A DNA stretch of 59,471 nucleotides from Candidatus Aveggerthella stercoripullorum (GTDB taxonomy: Bacteria > Actinomycetota > Coriobacteriia > Coriobacteriales > Eggerthellaceae): assembly GCA_018712955.1 (NCBI GenBank), contig DVGB01000055.1, positions 1 to 59,471 on the forward strand, read 5' to 3'. The translations under genes were made by a program, and so were the position numbers. Within the stretch, counting starts at the first letter, position 1. Every line of letters begins with the position of its first letter. The notes beneath the pieces were generated by a model. That model was not told the DNA's origin and did not search any database. It worked only from the letters and a program-made list of their open reading frames with translations. Shown piece by piece: positions 44,793 through 54,704 of this stretch.

Positions 44793-46025
44793 CTATTCGG
44801 CAGGCTTGTCCGTTTTCGCGCGCTTTTTCGGCTTGTAAGCCGGGCAGCGATAGTCCGTCGCCTCGGCCGCATCCGCAAGCTGCGCCGCCCACTCATCCAG
44901 CGGAAGGCCCGCTTCCGCCGCCTCCACCGTCTCGAGCTTCGCATGCGTCTCAGGGCTGCGGGGCATGAAAAGCGTGCAACAGTCCGGCGCATCCTGAGAA
45001 GAGATCTCGTACGTGCCCAACGATTCAGCCTGCTCGATGATCTCGAGCTTATCTGACCCGATGAGCGGACGAAACACCGGCAGCTTTACTGCAGCGTTCG
45101 TTGCCATGATGTTCTCGAGCGTCTGCGAAGCAACCTGTCCCAGACTTTCGCCCGTCACGAGCGCTTTAGCCCCTTCCTTGCGGGCAAGCGCCTCTGCGAC
45201 GCGGAACATGAGCCTTCGATAGCAGATTACGCGCAACGACGGCGGAACCGTTCCCGCAATCTGGCGTTGGACGTCTCCGAACGGCACCACGTACACACGT
45301 GCCATGCATCCAGTCTGCTCGAGCACGTGCGCAATCTCGTCGACAAGGTATTCGCTCGTTGCCGAGGTTTGGGGACGGCCTGAAAAGTGAACGCCGATGC
45401 ACACCGCCCCACGCCGCGCAACCCGCCACGCTGCCACCGGCGAGTCGATGCCGGACGAAAGCAGGCAGACGACCTTGCCCGCACTGCCCACCGGCAGGCC
45501 GCCAATGCCGCGCAGGCTGTGCGCATACACATACACCGACCCCTGCACGACCTCGACGCATACCGTCAGGTCCTGCCCTTTCATCTGGACTTTCTTGTCA
45601 GGGAACTTTTCGCACAAATACGCGCCCACCAGCTGGTTCATTTCCATGGAATCGACCGGGAAGTCGGTGTGGTTGCGGCGTGCTTTCACTTTGAACGTCT
45701 CGAAGGCACCCGCATCGTTGACGGCGCGCTCGGCCGCCACGTACATTTCGTCCAAATCGCGGTCGCACACATAGCCGCAGGAAACGCGCGCTACGCCCGG
45801 CACACGAGAGATGACGTCCGCAATGCGGCACGCCGTGTCGTAGTCGGTCCCCTCTTTGATGAACACGCACAGACGACCGGAAATGCGAATGATGGTGACG
45901 ACGGGAAAATCGGCTACGTGCGCCTCGAGATTGCGCAGAAGGCGCATCTCGAAGGTGGAGCGATTATGCCCCTTCAGGCCGATCTCATGGTAGTGGACCA
46001 GGCACATGCGCTGGAATTCCCTCAT
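44793..46025 (-). CDS. thiI: tRNA 4-thiouridine sulfurtransferase ThiI
   Basis: A 410-residue enzyme that thiolates U8 of tRNA and can supply sulfur for thiazole. It opens with a ferredoxin-like/THUMP region (residues ~1-165). A PP-loop ATPase follows with LLSSGIDSPVAAWRVARRG, HFSGRP, VICYRRLMFRVAEALA and VTGESLGQVASQTLENI. There is no C-terminal rhodanese domain, so a separate persulfide donor is needed. The ATG at 46025 has AAAGGA 6 nt upstream. It is separated from rpoZ by a 379-bp region with a large hairpin. Confidence 0.95.
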   Translation of the reverse strand: MREFQRMCLVHYHEIGLKGHNRSTFEMRLLRNLEAHVADFPVVTIIRISGRLCVFIKEGTDYDTACRIADVISRVPGVARVSCGYVCDRDLDEMYVAAERAVNDAGAFETFKVKARRNHTDFPVDSMEMNQLVGAYLCEKFPDKKVQMKGQDLTVCVEVVQGSVYVYAHSLRGIGGLPVGSAGKVVCLLSSGIDSPVAAWRVARRGAVCIGVHFSGRPQTSATSEYLVDEIAHVLEQTGCMARVYVVPFGDVQRQIAGTVPPSLRVICYRRLMFRVAEALARKEGAKALVTGESLGQVASQTLENIMATNAAVKLPVFRPLIGSDKLEIIEQAESLGTYEISSQDAPDCCTLFMPRSPETHAKLETVEAAEAGLPLDEWAAQLADAAEATDYRCPAYKPKKRAKTDKPAE

Positions 46026-46262
46026 CGATGATCCTTTCTTGGTTCAGGAAGGCGGCTCAGCTCCGATGGTGCGCTTGCGTTGAACCGACGAGGCGCCAAA
46101 GCACGCCAACGAACAGAGGAGCCGCTTCGCAGCGCACACTGCACGAACAGGCTCACCCGGCACTCTCAATCCGCCCCAACGCACAGCCGACAACTTGACG
46201 TCAGGCAGCCGAGGCGCGTCTTCACGGAGGCGTCTTTGTCGCCTATGTCGTTCGCGAAGCCA

Positions 46263-46365
46263 GCGAAAAGCGCTCTGGTGCCGAAAAAGGGCAAGAACGC
46301 GAATAGCGACTTACGGTCCGTCGCCGTTCGCGTTCGTGGCCAGATTCGGTGCCAGAGCGCTTCGC
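46263..46365. repeat. 103-nt imperfect palindrome between rpoZ and thiI
   Basis: Outer arms GCGAAAAGCGCTCTGGTGCC and its near-complement (about 20 of 23 positions pair) enclose a second paired block, ACGCGAATAGCGAC against GTCGCCGTTCGCGT. The whole folds as one long interrupted hairpin on either strand. It lies in the leader of thiI and 40 nt after the rpoZ stop. No T-tail is present, so it is not a plain terminator. The remaining part of the 379-bp gap holds nothing I recognise. Confidence 0.7.
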
Positions 46366-46404
46366 AGTGTCAGGCAATCGTGATAGCGACAGGCCGTCGC
46401 AATC

Positions 46405-46665
46405 TTAATGGTTCTTGACGTCGATGGAATCCGGGTCGTAGGAAACCTCATCGCGGGCGATTTCCGCAAACGCCATGGACAGCGGCTTCTTTTCTGCAGC
46501 ACGCGCAATTTCGACCGCAGTCTGCAGCTGGATGGCGCGGTCGCGCTGGCCGCGCATCATGTCGTTGATGTCGTGTGCGCGCTTGGCCGCCAGCGAGCAA
46601 AGCAGGAAGCGGTCGTTGTCGGTCTTCTCAAGAAGCGTGTCGATTTTCGGTTCGATAATGCTCAT
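46405..46665 (-). CDS. rpoZ: DNA-directed RNA polymerase subunit omega
   Basis: An 86-residue omega subunit: MSIIEPKIDTLLEKTDNDRFLL, then KRAHDINDMMRGQ and the C-terminal KKPLSMAFAEIARDEVSYD. It assists beta' folding and polymerase assembly. The ATG at 46665 has AAGGA 7 nt upstream and begins 11 nt after the gmk stop; the gmk-rpoZ pair is widely conserved. Confidence 0.94.
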   Translation of the reverse strand: MSIIEPKIDTLLEKTDNDRFLLCSLAAKRAHDINDMMRGQRDRAIQLQTAVEIARAAEKKPLSMAFAEIARDEVSYDPDSIDVKNH

Positions 46666-46676
46666 AGGATAATCCT

Positions 46677-47243
46677 TCAGTCTTGTTCCGCATAAGTGTT
46701 CACCAGCGCGACCAGCGTGTCGGTCGCCTGGTCAAGGTCATCGTTCACAAGCTGGACATCATACTCCATTTTGCGGGAAAGCTCCACTTCAGCGGTCTTC
46801 ATCCGTCGAATCACCTCATCTTCCGCTTCGGTGCCGCGCCCGCGCAACCGGGCTTCCAACACTTCAAGGGAAGGAGGCTCGATAAAAATCAGCTTTGCCT
46901 GAGGTATCATCTCCCGCACCTGGAACGCGCCTTGGACGTCGATTTCCAGGACCACCTGACGGCCTTCGGCCATTTTCTGCTCGACCGTCGCCCGCGGCGT
47001 CCCGTAGCGATGCCCATGCACATGAGCCCACTCGAGCATGCCCCCCTCCGCAACAGCACGGTCGAACTGAGCGTCGTCATAGAAGAAATAGTGGACGCCG
47101 TCCTCTTCCCCCGGGCGCGGCGCGCGCGTCGTGGCGGAAACGGAGACCCACACGTCAGAAACACGGTCCGACAGGCGCGAGACAAGGGTGCCCTTGCCCG
47201 CTCCTGCCGGACCGGAAACGACCAGAAGGTTACCGCAGCGCAT
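46677..47243 (-). CDS. gmk: Guanylate kinase
   Basis: A 188-residue kinase converting GMP to GDP. The P-loop is SGPAGAGKGTLV, followed by SVSATTRAPRPGEEDGVHYFFY, the GMP-binding region, and VLEIDVQGAFQV. The ATG at 47243 overlaps the mihF stop (TAATG). It is part of the pyrK-pyrD-pyrF-mihF-gmk-rpoZ series, linking purine and pyrimidine nucleotide supply. Confidence 0.96.
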   Translation of the reverse strand: MRCGNLLVVSGPAGAGKGTLVSRLSDRVSDVWVSVSATTRAPRPGEEDGVHYFFYDDAQFDRAVAEGGMLEWAHVHGHRYGTPRATVEQKMAEGRQVVLEIDVQGAFQVREMIPQAKLIFIEPPSLEVLEARLRGRGTEAEDEVIRRMKTAEVELSRKMEYDVQLVNDDLDQATDTLVALVNTYAEQD

Positions 47244-47551
47244 TAGCGCAGACGCTCCAAGAGCGCTGCTTCCTGGCGCTCGCCCAGACCGCGCAGACGG
47301 CGGCTTTCGGCGATATGCAGCTCTGCCATGACCTTTTCGGCCTTTGCCTTGCCGTAGCCAGGCATGGTCTCGATAAGCGTGGATACGCGCATGCGGCCGA
47401 CGACCGGGTCGTCCTTCATGTCAAGGACTTCCTTAAGCGTCAGCTTGCCGGCCTTCAGGTCCTCACGCACCTCAGCACGCTTGATTCGGGCAGCTTTCGC
47501 CTTTTCGAGCGCCGCCTTGCGCTCTTCAGGGCTCAACTGAGGAATAGCCAT
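47243..47551 (-). CDS. mihF: Actinobacterial integration host factor (mIHF)
   Basis: A 102-residue nucleoid protein of the actinobacterial mIHF family: AIPQLSPEERKAALEKAKAARIKRAEV, a helical linker KLTLKEVLDMKDDPVVGRMRV, and the H2TH-like DNA-binding MPGYGKAKAEKVMAEL. It bends DNA and is a marker for actinobacteria. The ATG at 47551 has GAAGGAG 7 nt upstream; the longer frame is rejected. Its place just before gmk is conserved across actinobacteria. Confidence 0.94.
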   Translation of the reverse strand: MAIPQLSPEERKAALEKAKAARIKRAEVREDLKAGKLTLKEVLDMKDDPVVGRMRVSTLIETMPGYGKAKAEKVMAELHIAESRRLRGLGERQEAALLERLR

Positions 47552-47642
47552 TACATCTCTCCTTCGTCTCCAAACGCAATGGCCAGATAGTAGCACACGG
47601 CGCTTGCGCATAGCCAGTGTTCTTGCTGAGCGTTTCCTTTAA

Positions 47643-48374
47643 TCACACGTTGACTTCAGACGCGATGGCCTCGAATGCAGCCACAGGGTCTTCAGCCTGC
47701 GTAATAGGACGTCCGACCACGATGTGGCTTGCGCCGTCGGCGAACGCTTTTGCAGGCGTCGCCACGCGCGTCTGGTCGCCAAGCGCCGCACCCGCCGGCC
47801 GAACGCCCGGCGTGACGATAGCAGCATCAGGCCCCAGAAGTTCGCGCAGCATGGCAGCTTCTTGCGGAGAGGCGACAACGCCGGACAGCCCGGCTTCCCG
47901 CGCCTGCTGCGCAAGCGCACGGACCTGGTCGACGACCGGCCGCTCGACGCCCGTTGCGCGCAACGTGTCGGCATCCATGGACGTGAGCACCGTCACGCCC
48001 AGCGTGATCGGGCAGGGAACGTTAAGCAGCCCTGCGCGGTCTTCCACGGCATGCTGGCCTGCCGCCATCATGGGAACGCCGCCGACCGTATGGAACGTGA
48101 CCATGTCGGCACCGCATTCCACCAGGCTCGCTGCCGCACCGGCCACCTGGTGGGGAATGTCGTGCAGCTTCAGGTCGACGAAGACGTTGAATCCGCGCTT
48201 TTTGAACGCCGAGACGATGGCAGGGCCTTCGGCATACAACAGCGTCATGCCTATCTTCACCCATTTTGCGCGCCCGCGCAGGCGTTCTGCCAGGGCGTAT
48301 GCCTCGAAGGCGTCCATGTCGAGCGCCACGATGATGCGCTCGGAGGCGGGAATGGAATCGAAGCGGGTTAGCAT
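47643..48374 (-). CDS. pyrF: Orotidine 5'-phosphate decarboxylase
   Basis: A 243-residue TIM-barrel enzyme making UMP in the last de novo step. It has the catalytic DxKxxDI motif in [25 protein letters not shown] at the start, and the phosphate-binding VTPGVRP and IVVGRPIT. The ATG at 48374 lies 7 nt inside the pyrD stop region, with GGAGG 6 nt upstream, so it is coupled to pyrD. Confidence 0.96.
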   Translation of the reverse strand: MLTRFDSIPASERIIVALDMDAFEAYALAERLRGRAKWVKIGMTLLYAEGPAIVSAFKKRGFNVFVDLKLHDIPHQVAGAAASLVECGADMVTFHTVGGVPMMAAGQHAVEDRAGLLNVPCPITLGVTVLTSMDADTLRATGVERPVVDQVRALAQQAREAGLSGVVASPQEAAMLRELLGPDAAIVTPGVRPAGAALGDQTRVATPAKAFADGASHIVVGRPITQAEDPVAAFEAIASEVNV

Positions 48375-49279
48375 TGCAGACCTCCGATCAGCTCGTTCAC
48401 GTCGTCTACGCCCTGCTCTTCGCAGTATGTGCGGATGCCTTCGACCACATCGCGCCCGGCAGCAGGGTTCATGAAGTTCGCCGTGCCCACGGCCACGGCC
48501 GTCGCGCCCGCCAGCATGAACTCGACGGCGTCGATGCCCGTGCAAATGCCGCCCATGCCGAGCAAAGGCACTTTCACGGCTTTATGGCATTCCCACACCA
48601 TGCGCAGCGCGACCGGCTTCACGCACGGGCCGGACAGGCCGCCTACCACGCGAGAAAGCAGCGGCTTGCGCGTGCGAACGTCGATCGCCATACCGAGCAG
48701 CGTGTTAATGAGCGACAGCGCGTCCGCCCCGGCAGCCTCCGCGGCACGGGCGATCTCCGTCACGTCGGCCACATTGGGCGTGAGCTTTACGATCAGAGGC
48801 TTCTTCGTGGCAGCACGGCAACGGGAGACGACGGTCTCCACGCTTGGTGCGTGGGTGCCGAAGGTCATGCCGCCTTCGTCGACGTTCGGGCAAGAAATGT
48901 TGACTTCGTAGGCGTCCACGCGCGAGTCGTCGTCCAACGCTTCAATGACCTGGACGTATTCGTCGAAGCTATGGCCGGACACGTTCACGATGACCGGCAC
49001 GTCCTTGCCCTCAAGCCAGGTGAGGTCCTTTTCCTTGAGCGCCGCCACGCCCGGGTTCTGCAAGCCGATAGAATTCAGCATGCCCGACGGCGTTTCGGCA
49101 ATACGCGGACTGGCGTTTCCCTGCCAGCCGTTCAAGGAGACGCCCTTCGTGGTGACGGCGCCCAAAAGCGAGATGTCGTAGAAATCATCGTATTCGCGAC
49201 CCGCCGCGAATGTTCCGGACGCGGTCGTGACGGGGTTCTTCATGAGAAGCCCGCCCAGGTTAACCTGCATCGAGACCAT
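48368..49279 (-). CDS. pyrD: Dihydroorotate dehydrogenase B, catalytic subunit
   Basis: A 303-residue FMN enzyme oxidising dihydroorotate. Motifs include [33 protein letters not shown] with the catalytic cysteine of class 1B, KLTPNV and GMGGICTG. The ATG at 49279 overlaps the pyrK stop (TAATG) with GAGGTG upstream; alternatives at 49285 and 49270 have worse sites. Together with PyrK it forms the NAD-linked heterotetramer. Confidence 0.96.
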   Translation of the reverse strand: MVSMQVNLGGLLMKNPVTTASGTFAAGREYDDFYDISLLGAVTTKGVSLNGWQGNASPRIAETPSGMLNSIGLQNPGVAALKEKDLTWLEGKDVPVIVNVSGHSFDEYVQVIEALDDDSRVDAYEVNISCPNVDEGGMTFGTHAPSVETVVSRCRAATKKPLIVKLTPNVADVTEIARAAEAAGADALSLINTLLGMAIDVRTRKPLLSRVVGGLSGPCVKPVALRMVWECHKAVKVPLLGMGGICTGIDAVEFMLAGATAVAVGTANFMNPAAGRDVVEGIRTYCEEQGVDDVNELIGGLQC

Positions 49280-50058
49280 TACCACACCACCTCTTCACGC
49301 CAGAAGACCGGACCGTCAACGCACGCGCGCTTTTTGCCGTCCACCGTGTCCACGACACAGGACAGGCACGCGCCCACGCCGCATGCCATACGACGTTCGA
49401 GCGAGACCTGGCACGGCAAGCTTGCGTCTGCCGTCTGTTGGGCAACGATCTTCATCAAAGGCTCCGGACCGCAGACGGCAGCATAGTCGTACTCCCCTGC
49501 CGCGAGCAGCTCCTCCACCACGCCAGTGCAGAAGCCTACATGGCCGAACGTGCCGTCGTCGGTCGCGCAGCGCACCTGACGCGCGCCGAGCGCCTCGTAG
49601 CGCGGAAGGCACACGAGCGCGTCCTTCGTGCGAGCGCCAAGGACCACGTCGACCTCACGTTCCGCCTCGACTGCTTGCTTTGCCAGCAAATACACGGGAG
49701 CAGCGCCCACGCCGCCGCCCACGATGAGCACGCGGCGTGCGTCTTCAGGGAGCGTCCAGCCATGGCCTACCGGGCCGATGTTCTCCACCTGCTGGCCTGG
49801 TACAAGCGTTGTCATATGGTCGGAGCCGAAGCCCACCACTTGGTAGAGAATTTCCATCCGGCCCGTCACGGCGTCCGCCGTGTACACCGAAAACGGGCGA
49901 CGCAGGATGTGCCCCTCCATGCCCGGAAGCCGCGTGTGGACGAACTGGCCAGGCGCAACACGCCCGGCGATGTCCGGCGATTCCACCTCCATCACGTACA
50001 GGTTCGGACCGACCTGCTCGTTGCGCAGGATCGTGCCCGTTTCATTGGTCAGCGCCAT
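49279..50058 (-). CDS. pyrK: Dihydroorotate dehydrogenase B, electron-transfer subunit
   Basis: A 259-residue FAD/[2Fe-2S] subunit that passes electrons from PyrD to NAD+. FAD binding is by RRPFSVY, NAD binding by [16 protein letters not shown], and the [2Fe-2S] cluster by [13 protein letters not shown] and a final cysteine in RACVDGPVF. The ATG at 50058 has AGAGGA 5 nt upstream; the longer frame is rejected. It leads the pyrK-D-F-mihF-gmk-rpoZ transcript, separated from pyrC by a terminator. Confidence 0.94.
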   Translation of the reverse strand: MALTNETGTILRNEQVGPNLYVMEVESPDIAGRVAPGQFVHTRLPGMEGHILRRPFSVYTADAVTGRMEILYQVVGFGSDHMTTLVPGQQVENIGPVGHGWTLPEDARRVLIVGGGVGAAPVYLLAKQAVEAEREVDVVLGARTKDALVCLPRYEALGARQVRCATDDGTFGHVGFCTGVVEELLAAGEYDYAAVCGPEPLMKIVAQQTADASLPCQVSLERRMACGVGACLSCVVDTVDGKKRACVDGPVFWREEVVW

Positions 50059-50184
50059 GCGAATCCTCTCGTCGAACGCGGCATGCGCCGCACGGCATAC
50101 ATTGCGCACTATGATACCGCAGCTCGCTGACGGTGTGCGCCTGAAAGGACAGTCCTGGAAACGGCCCTGGCATGCGTAATCTTG

Positions 50185-50216
50185 CAAAAAAAACGCCGGT
50201 CAAAAGGGCCGGCGTT
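50185..50216 (-). terminator. Terminator downstream of pyrC
   Basis: AACGCCGG/CCGGCGTT stem with a 9-nt loop followed on the minus strand by a run of eight T. It separates pyrRBC from pyrKDF. Confidence 0.9.
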
Positions 50217-50250
50217 CAAAGCGTATAGGCAGCTCGGCAGAGCAGTGCGG

Positions 50251-51543
50251 CTATTCGACGATCTGGCCGTCCTCCAGGGTGGCATAGCCGCCCACGTAGA
50301 CGTCGGTCGCACGGCCCTTGAGCTGGGCGCCTGCGAAGCCCGAGTTCTGCGCCTTGGAGGCGAACTCCGCAGGGTCGACCGTCCATTCGACGTCCGGGTC
50401 GATGACCGTGAGGTCAGCGGTCATGCCAGGCTGGATGGAAACCTGCTCCACGTTCAGCACGCGACGTGGGTTCACGGCCATGAGCTCGACCAGCTGCGAC
50501 CAGGTGAGAGCACCCGTGGACACGAGATTCGTGACCATGAGGCCGAGCGAAGTTTCCAAACCCACCATGCCGAACGGCGCAAGCTCGAATTCGCGCGCCT
50601 TCTCGTAGGCGGTATGCGGTGCATGGTCGGTCACGATGCAGTCCACCGAACCGTCCTTCACGCCCTCGACGAGCGCCGCGGCGTCTTCCGCCGTACGCAG
50701 CGGCGGGTTCACCTTGAGGCTCGTGTTGTAGGTGGAGTCGATGTCGTCCTCGCAGAGGAACAGGTGATGAGGCGTGACCTCGCAGGTAACCGGCAAGCCT
50801 TCAGCCTTTGCAGCGCGCACCAGGTCAAGGCCGCGCTTGGTGGAAATATGCTGGATATGCAGCGGGCATCCGGTCAAGCGGCAGAGCATGATGTCACGCG
50901 CGATCTCCACTTCCTCGCCTTCGGCAGGCCAGCCGAGCATGCCAAGGCGCGTGGAAACGACGCCTTCGTTCACCTGGCCTTCGCCAACGAGCGCTTCGTC
51001 CTGGCAGTGCACCATGACCGCCTTGCCGAACATGGAGGCGTAGTCCAGAACGCGGCGCATCATGCCGGCATCCTGGATACCGCGGCCATCGTCGGTGAAG
51101 GCAACGGCGCCGTGAGCCACCATGTCGCCCATCTCAGAGAGCGTTTCGCCCTTCAGTCCCTGGCTGCAAGCACCTGCCACGTGCACGCGGCACTTGCCCA
51201 CGGCCGCGGCGCGCGCCTGGACGTACTCGACGCCGAGCGCGTTGTCGATGACCGGCGTGGTGTTCGGCATGCAGCAGACCGCCGTAAAGCCGCCCTTGGC
51301 AGCCGCGCGGGTGCCGGAGGCAATGTCTTCCTTCTGCTCCTGGCCGGGCTCGCGCAGGTGGACATGCATGTCGACCAAACCAGGGGTGACGATCTTGCCC
51401 GTCAGGTCGCGCTCGACGCCCTTCTCGATGGAAAGCCCCTGCCCCACTTCGGCAATCTTGCCATCGCGGATCACGATGTCGGCCACTTCGTCCAGGCCGA
51501 CCTGCGGGTCGATAACGCGCGCGTTCTTAAGCAACAGAGCCAT
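50251..51543 (-). CDS. pyrC: Dihydroorotase
   Basis: A 430-residue class I (metal-dependent amidohydrolase) dihydroorotase. Metal ligands are in GLVDMHVHLREPGQE, the HCQDE and HIQHISTK segments and VTDHAPHT. The ATG at 51543 has GGAGG 8 nt upstream and lies 17 nt inside the end of pyrB, so the two are translationally coupled. Confidence 0.96.
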   Translation of the reverse strand: MALLLKNARVIDPQVGLDEVADIVIRDGKIAEVGQGLSIEKGVERDLTGKIVTPGLVDMHVHLREPGQEQKEDIASGTRAAAKGGFTAVCCMPNTTPVIDNALGVEYVQARAAAVGKCRVHVAGACSQGLKGETLSEMGDMVAHGAVAFTDDGRGIQDAGMMRRVLDYASMFGKAVMVHCQDEALVGEGQVNEGVVSTRLGMLGWPAEGEEVEIARDIMLCRLTGCPLHIQHISTKRGLDLVRAAKAEGLPVTCEVTPHHLFLCEDDIDSTYNTSLKVNPPLRTAEDAAALVEGVKDGSVDCIVTDHAPHTAYEKAREFELAPFGMVGLETSLGLMVTNLVSTGALTWSQLVELMAVNPRRVLNVEQVSIQPGMTADLTVIDPDVEWTVDPAEFASKAQNSGFAGAQLKGRATDVYVGGYATLEDGQIVE

Positions 51544-52471
51544 CTTCGCTCCCTCCAAGCAGCAGGTACAGGGCGGCCATACGGGTCAGGATGCCCGCAT
51601 AGACCTGGTCAAGGATGACCGAACGCTCCGGGTGGTCGGCCATATAGTCGTCAAGCTCGACACCGCGGTTGATCGGGCCGGGGTGGCACACGATGGCATC
51701 GGGCTTCATGAGGCGCTCGCGCTCCTGCGTGAGACCGAAGAGCTGGTTGTATTCGCGCAGGCTGGGGTACGGTGCGCCCTCCAGGCGTTCGCGCTGGATA
51801 CGGAGCATGTAGACCACGTCGAGGTCGCCCAGGCATTCATCAATGTTGTGGCAGACATGGTCAGCGCCCAGAATGTCCGGACGCGCAGGCATGAGCGTCG
51901 GCGGCGCGATGACGGTGACTTCGGCGCCCATGATCTTCAGCGCCGGGATGAGCGAGCCGCACACGCGGGAGTGCCCGATGTCGCCCACGACGCCCACGTG
52001 CAGTTTGTCAAGGTCGCCCTTGTGCTGCCAGATGGAGTACAGGTCCAAAAGCGCCTGGGTCGGATGCTGATGTTTGCCGTCGCCCGCGTCGATGACATGG
52101 GCGTTCGTCTTCTGGGTGATCTTGTACGGCACGCCTGCGCGCTTGTCGCGCACGATGATCATGTCGATCTTGTACGAGGAGAGCGTCTCCACCGTGTCGT
52201 CGAGGGATTCGCCCTTGACCGAACTGGTGGAAGAGCCGCCGAAGTTCAGGCTGTCGCAGGACAGACGCTTTTCGGCGATCTCGAAGGACGAGCGCGTACG
52301 GGTGGACGGCTCGTTGAACATGTTCACGACCGTGAAGCCTTTGAGCGTCGGGAGCTTTTTGATCTTGCGCTCGTTGACTTCCTTGAACTTGGTGGCTGTC
52401 TCGAGGATCAGCATGATGTCGTCGGCCGAATATTCGGTGATGTCGATCAGATGCTTGTGGTTGAACGCCAT
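51527..52471 (-). CDS. pyrB: Aspartate carbamoyltransferase, catalytic subunit
   Basis: A 314-residue enzyme joining carbamoyl phosphate and aspartate. Signatures are FNEPSTRTRSSFEIAEKRL, the carbamoyl-phosphate-binding STSSVKGESLDD, DGKHQHPTQALLDL and HPGPINRGVE. No regulatory PyrI gene is present. It begins 3 nt after the pyrR stop. Confidence 0.97.
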   Translation of the reverse strand: MAFNHKHLIDITEYSADDIMLILETATKFKEVNERKIKKLPTLKGFTVVNMFNEPSTRTRSSFEIAEKRLSCDSLNFGGSSTSSVKGESLDDTVETLSSYKIDMIIVRDKRAGVPYKITQKTNAHVIDAGDGKHQHPTQALLDLYSIWQHKGDLDKLHVGVVGDIGHSRVCGSLIPALKIMGAEVTVIAPPTLMPARPDILGADHVCHNIDECLGDLDVVYMLRIQRERLEGAPYPSLREYNQLFGLTQERERLMKPDAIVCHPGPINRGVELDDYMADHPERSVILDQVYAGILTRMAALYLLLGGSEDGSVA

Positions 52472-52474
52472 CCC

Positions 52475-53279
<805 letters not shown>

Positions 53280-53373
53280 CCCCCGACTTTATGCAAAATA
53301 CTGCATGCCCGCAGATGAAAGGGCACACGACGCGCTGCACGGCACAGCGTGAATGCAGGAAACGGGACAACGC

Positions 53374-54702
53374 CTAGAACCCGCAGACCCAGCAGACTGC
53401 CAGAAGCACGGCCAAAAACCCGAACCCCCAGGCAGTGGACTGAAGGAAGAAACGGCCGACGGACTGACGCTCGAACCCGGGCGCCCCTGCATGCACGTCG
53501 AGCGCAAGACGATAATGCGCCAACGTAATGAGCGTGGCAAGCGAGGCAACTGGCGTGCCGGCACCGCCCACGTTCACACCGACCAACAGCGAAGGCCAGT
53601 CTCCCGTCAAATGCGAAAGCAGGATCGCGGCAGGCACGTTGCTGATAATCTGGCTAAGGCCCGCGCTGGCCGCCAGGACGCTTTGGTCGAGAAGCCAGCT
53701 GAGCGCGCCGACAACTTCGGGAATACGCGCCATATTGCCAGAGAACACGAAAAAGCATGCGAACGTGAGAATGAGGCTGTAATCGACCGACCGCAGTGCC
53801 GAACGGTCCGCGAACAGCAGGACGCCGAAAACGGCTACCGGAGCCAGCGCGTAGGGAACCACGCGGAATACGGCCAGCACGACCAGCACCAGCAAAGCGG
53901 CATAGAGCAACGCCCTCATCCGTCGCTCGCCAGGATGCAGTACGAGCGCACCGGCCTTGCGGCGAAGCTGCCCTGTCGCATTCCGCACCGAAGCCGACCG
54001 CACGCGTGCGCGATCGTTGCGGCGGTCGAACGCACGTCGGCGCGCCTCTCTGTGCGCACGCACGGCATTCTCGTCCTCCGCCGTCGGTTTCACCAGCACG
54101 AAACAGCATGCGAATATAAGCGCGCAGCTTGTCGCGAACGGGACGAGCATGGTCGAAAGGAAGTCGCCGAGCGAGACGGAATACTCCGCGAACAGATACA
54201 AGTTCTGCGGATTGCCGAAAGGCACGATCATGCCGCCGAGATTCGCCGCCATGTTCTGCATGATGAACGCGAACGGAATCTGCCTGCCCCACCCTGCCTT
54301 CAGAAGCGTCACGGTCGACAAAGGCAGCATCATGATAAGCGCCATGTCGTTCGTCACCACCATGGACAGGACCAACGTTACCGCCACGAGCATCATCACC
54401 GCTGTACGGCAGCTGGACAAATGGGCGACCAACCGTCGCGCAAGCGCGTCAAACGCCCCTACGTTGCGCAACGCTGACACAATGGCAAGGATGGACAGAA
54501 GGCATGCGAGCACTTTAAGGTCGAAGTAGCCGATATAGGCGGCATCAGGCGGCACGAAGCACATCGTGACAAGCGCGCACCCGGCCGAAACCGCCAGCAC
54601 GGTCTTTTCCCGGAGAAAACGCGTCACTACCGCGCGCAATCCCTTGGAAGACGAGGCGGGCGCAGAGATCTCGTCTACCTGCCGATGCGTGATCTTTGCC
54701 AT
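53374..54702 (-). CDS. SLC13/ArsB-type permease
   Basis: A 442-residue polytopic membrane protein with 10-11 hydrophobic helices in two halves split by a charged loop (residues ~205-250, Arg-rich). The repeated half-site patterns VTNDMALIMMLPL, NLGGMIVPFGNPQNLYL and NVGGAGTPVASLATL are typical of the ion transporter superfamily (SLC13, ArsB, NhaD). The substrate (dicarboxylate, anion or sodium-linked) cannot be told from sequence. The ATG at 54702 is 2 nt beyond the lipid-kinase stop; a TTG at 54708 is the alternative. Confidence 0.82.
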   Translation of the reverse strand: MAKITHRQVDEISAPASSSKGLRAVVTRFLREKTVLAVSAGCALVTMCFVPPDAAYIGYFDLKVLACLLSILAIVSALRNVGAFDALARRLVAHLSSCRTAVMMLVAVTLVLSMVVTNDMALIMMLPLSTVTLLKAGWGRQIPFAFIMQNMAANLGGMIVPFGNPQNLYLFAEYSVSLGDFLSTMLVPFATSCALIFACCFVLVKPTAEDENAVRAHREARRRAFDRRNDRARVRSASVRNATGQLRRKAGALVLHPGERRMRALLYAALLVLVVLAVFRVVPYALAPVAVFGVLLFADRSALRSVDYSLILTFACFFVFSGNMARIPEVVGALSWLLDQSVLAASAGLSQIISNVPAAILLSHLTGDWPSLLVGVNVGGAGTPVASLATLITLAHYRLALDVHAGAPGFERQSVGRFFLQSTAWGFGFLAVLLAVCWVCGF

Positions 54703-54704
54703 GC

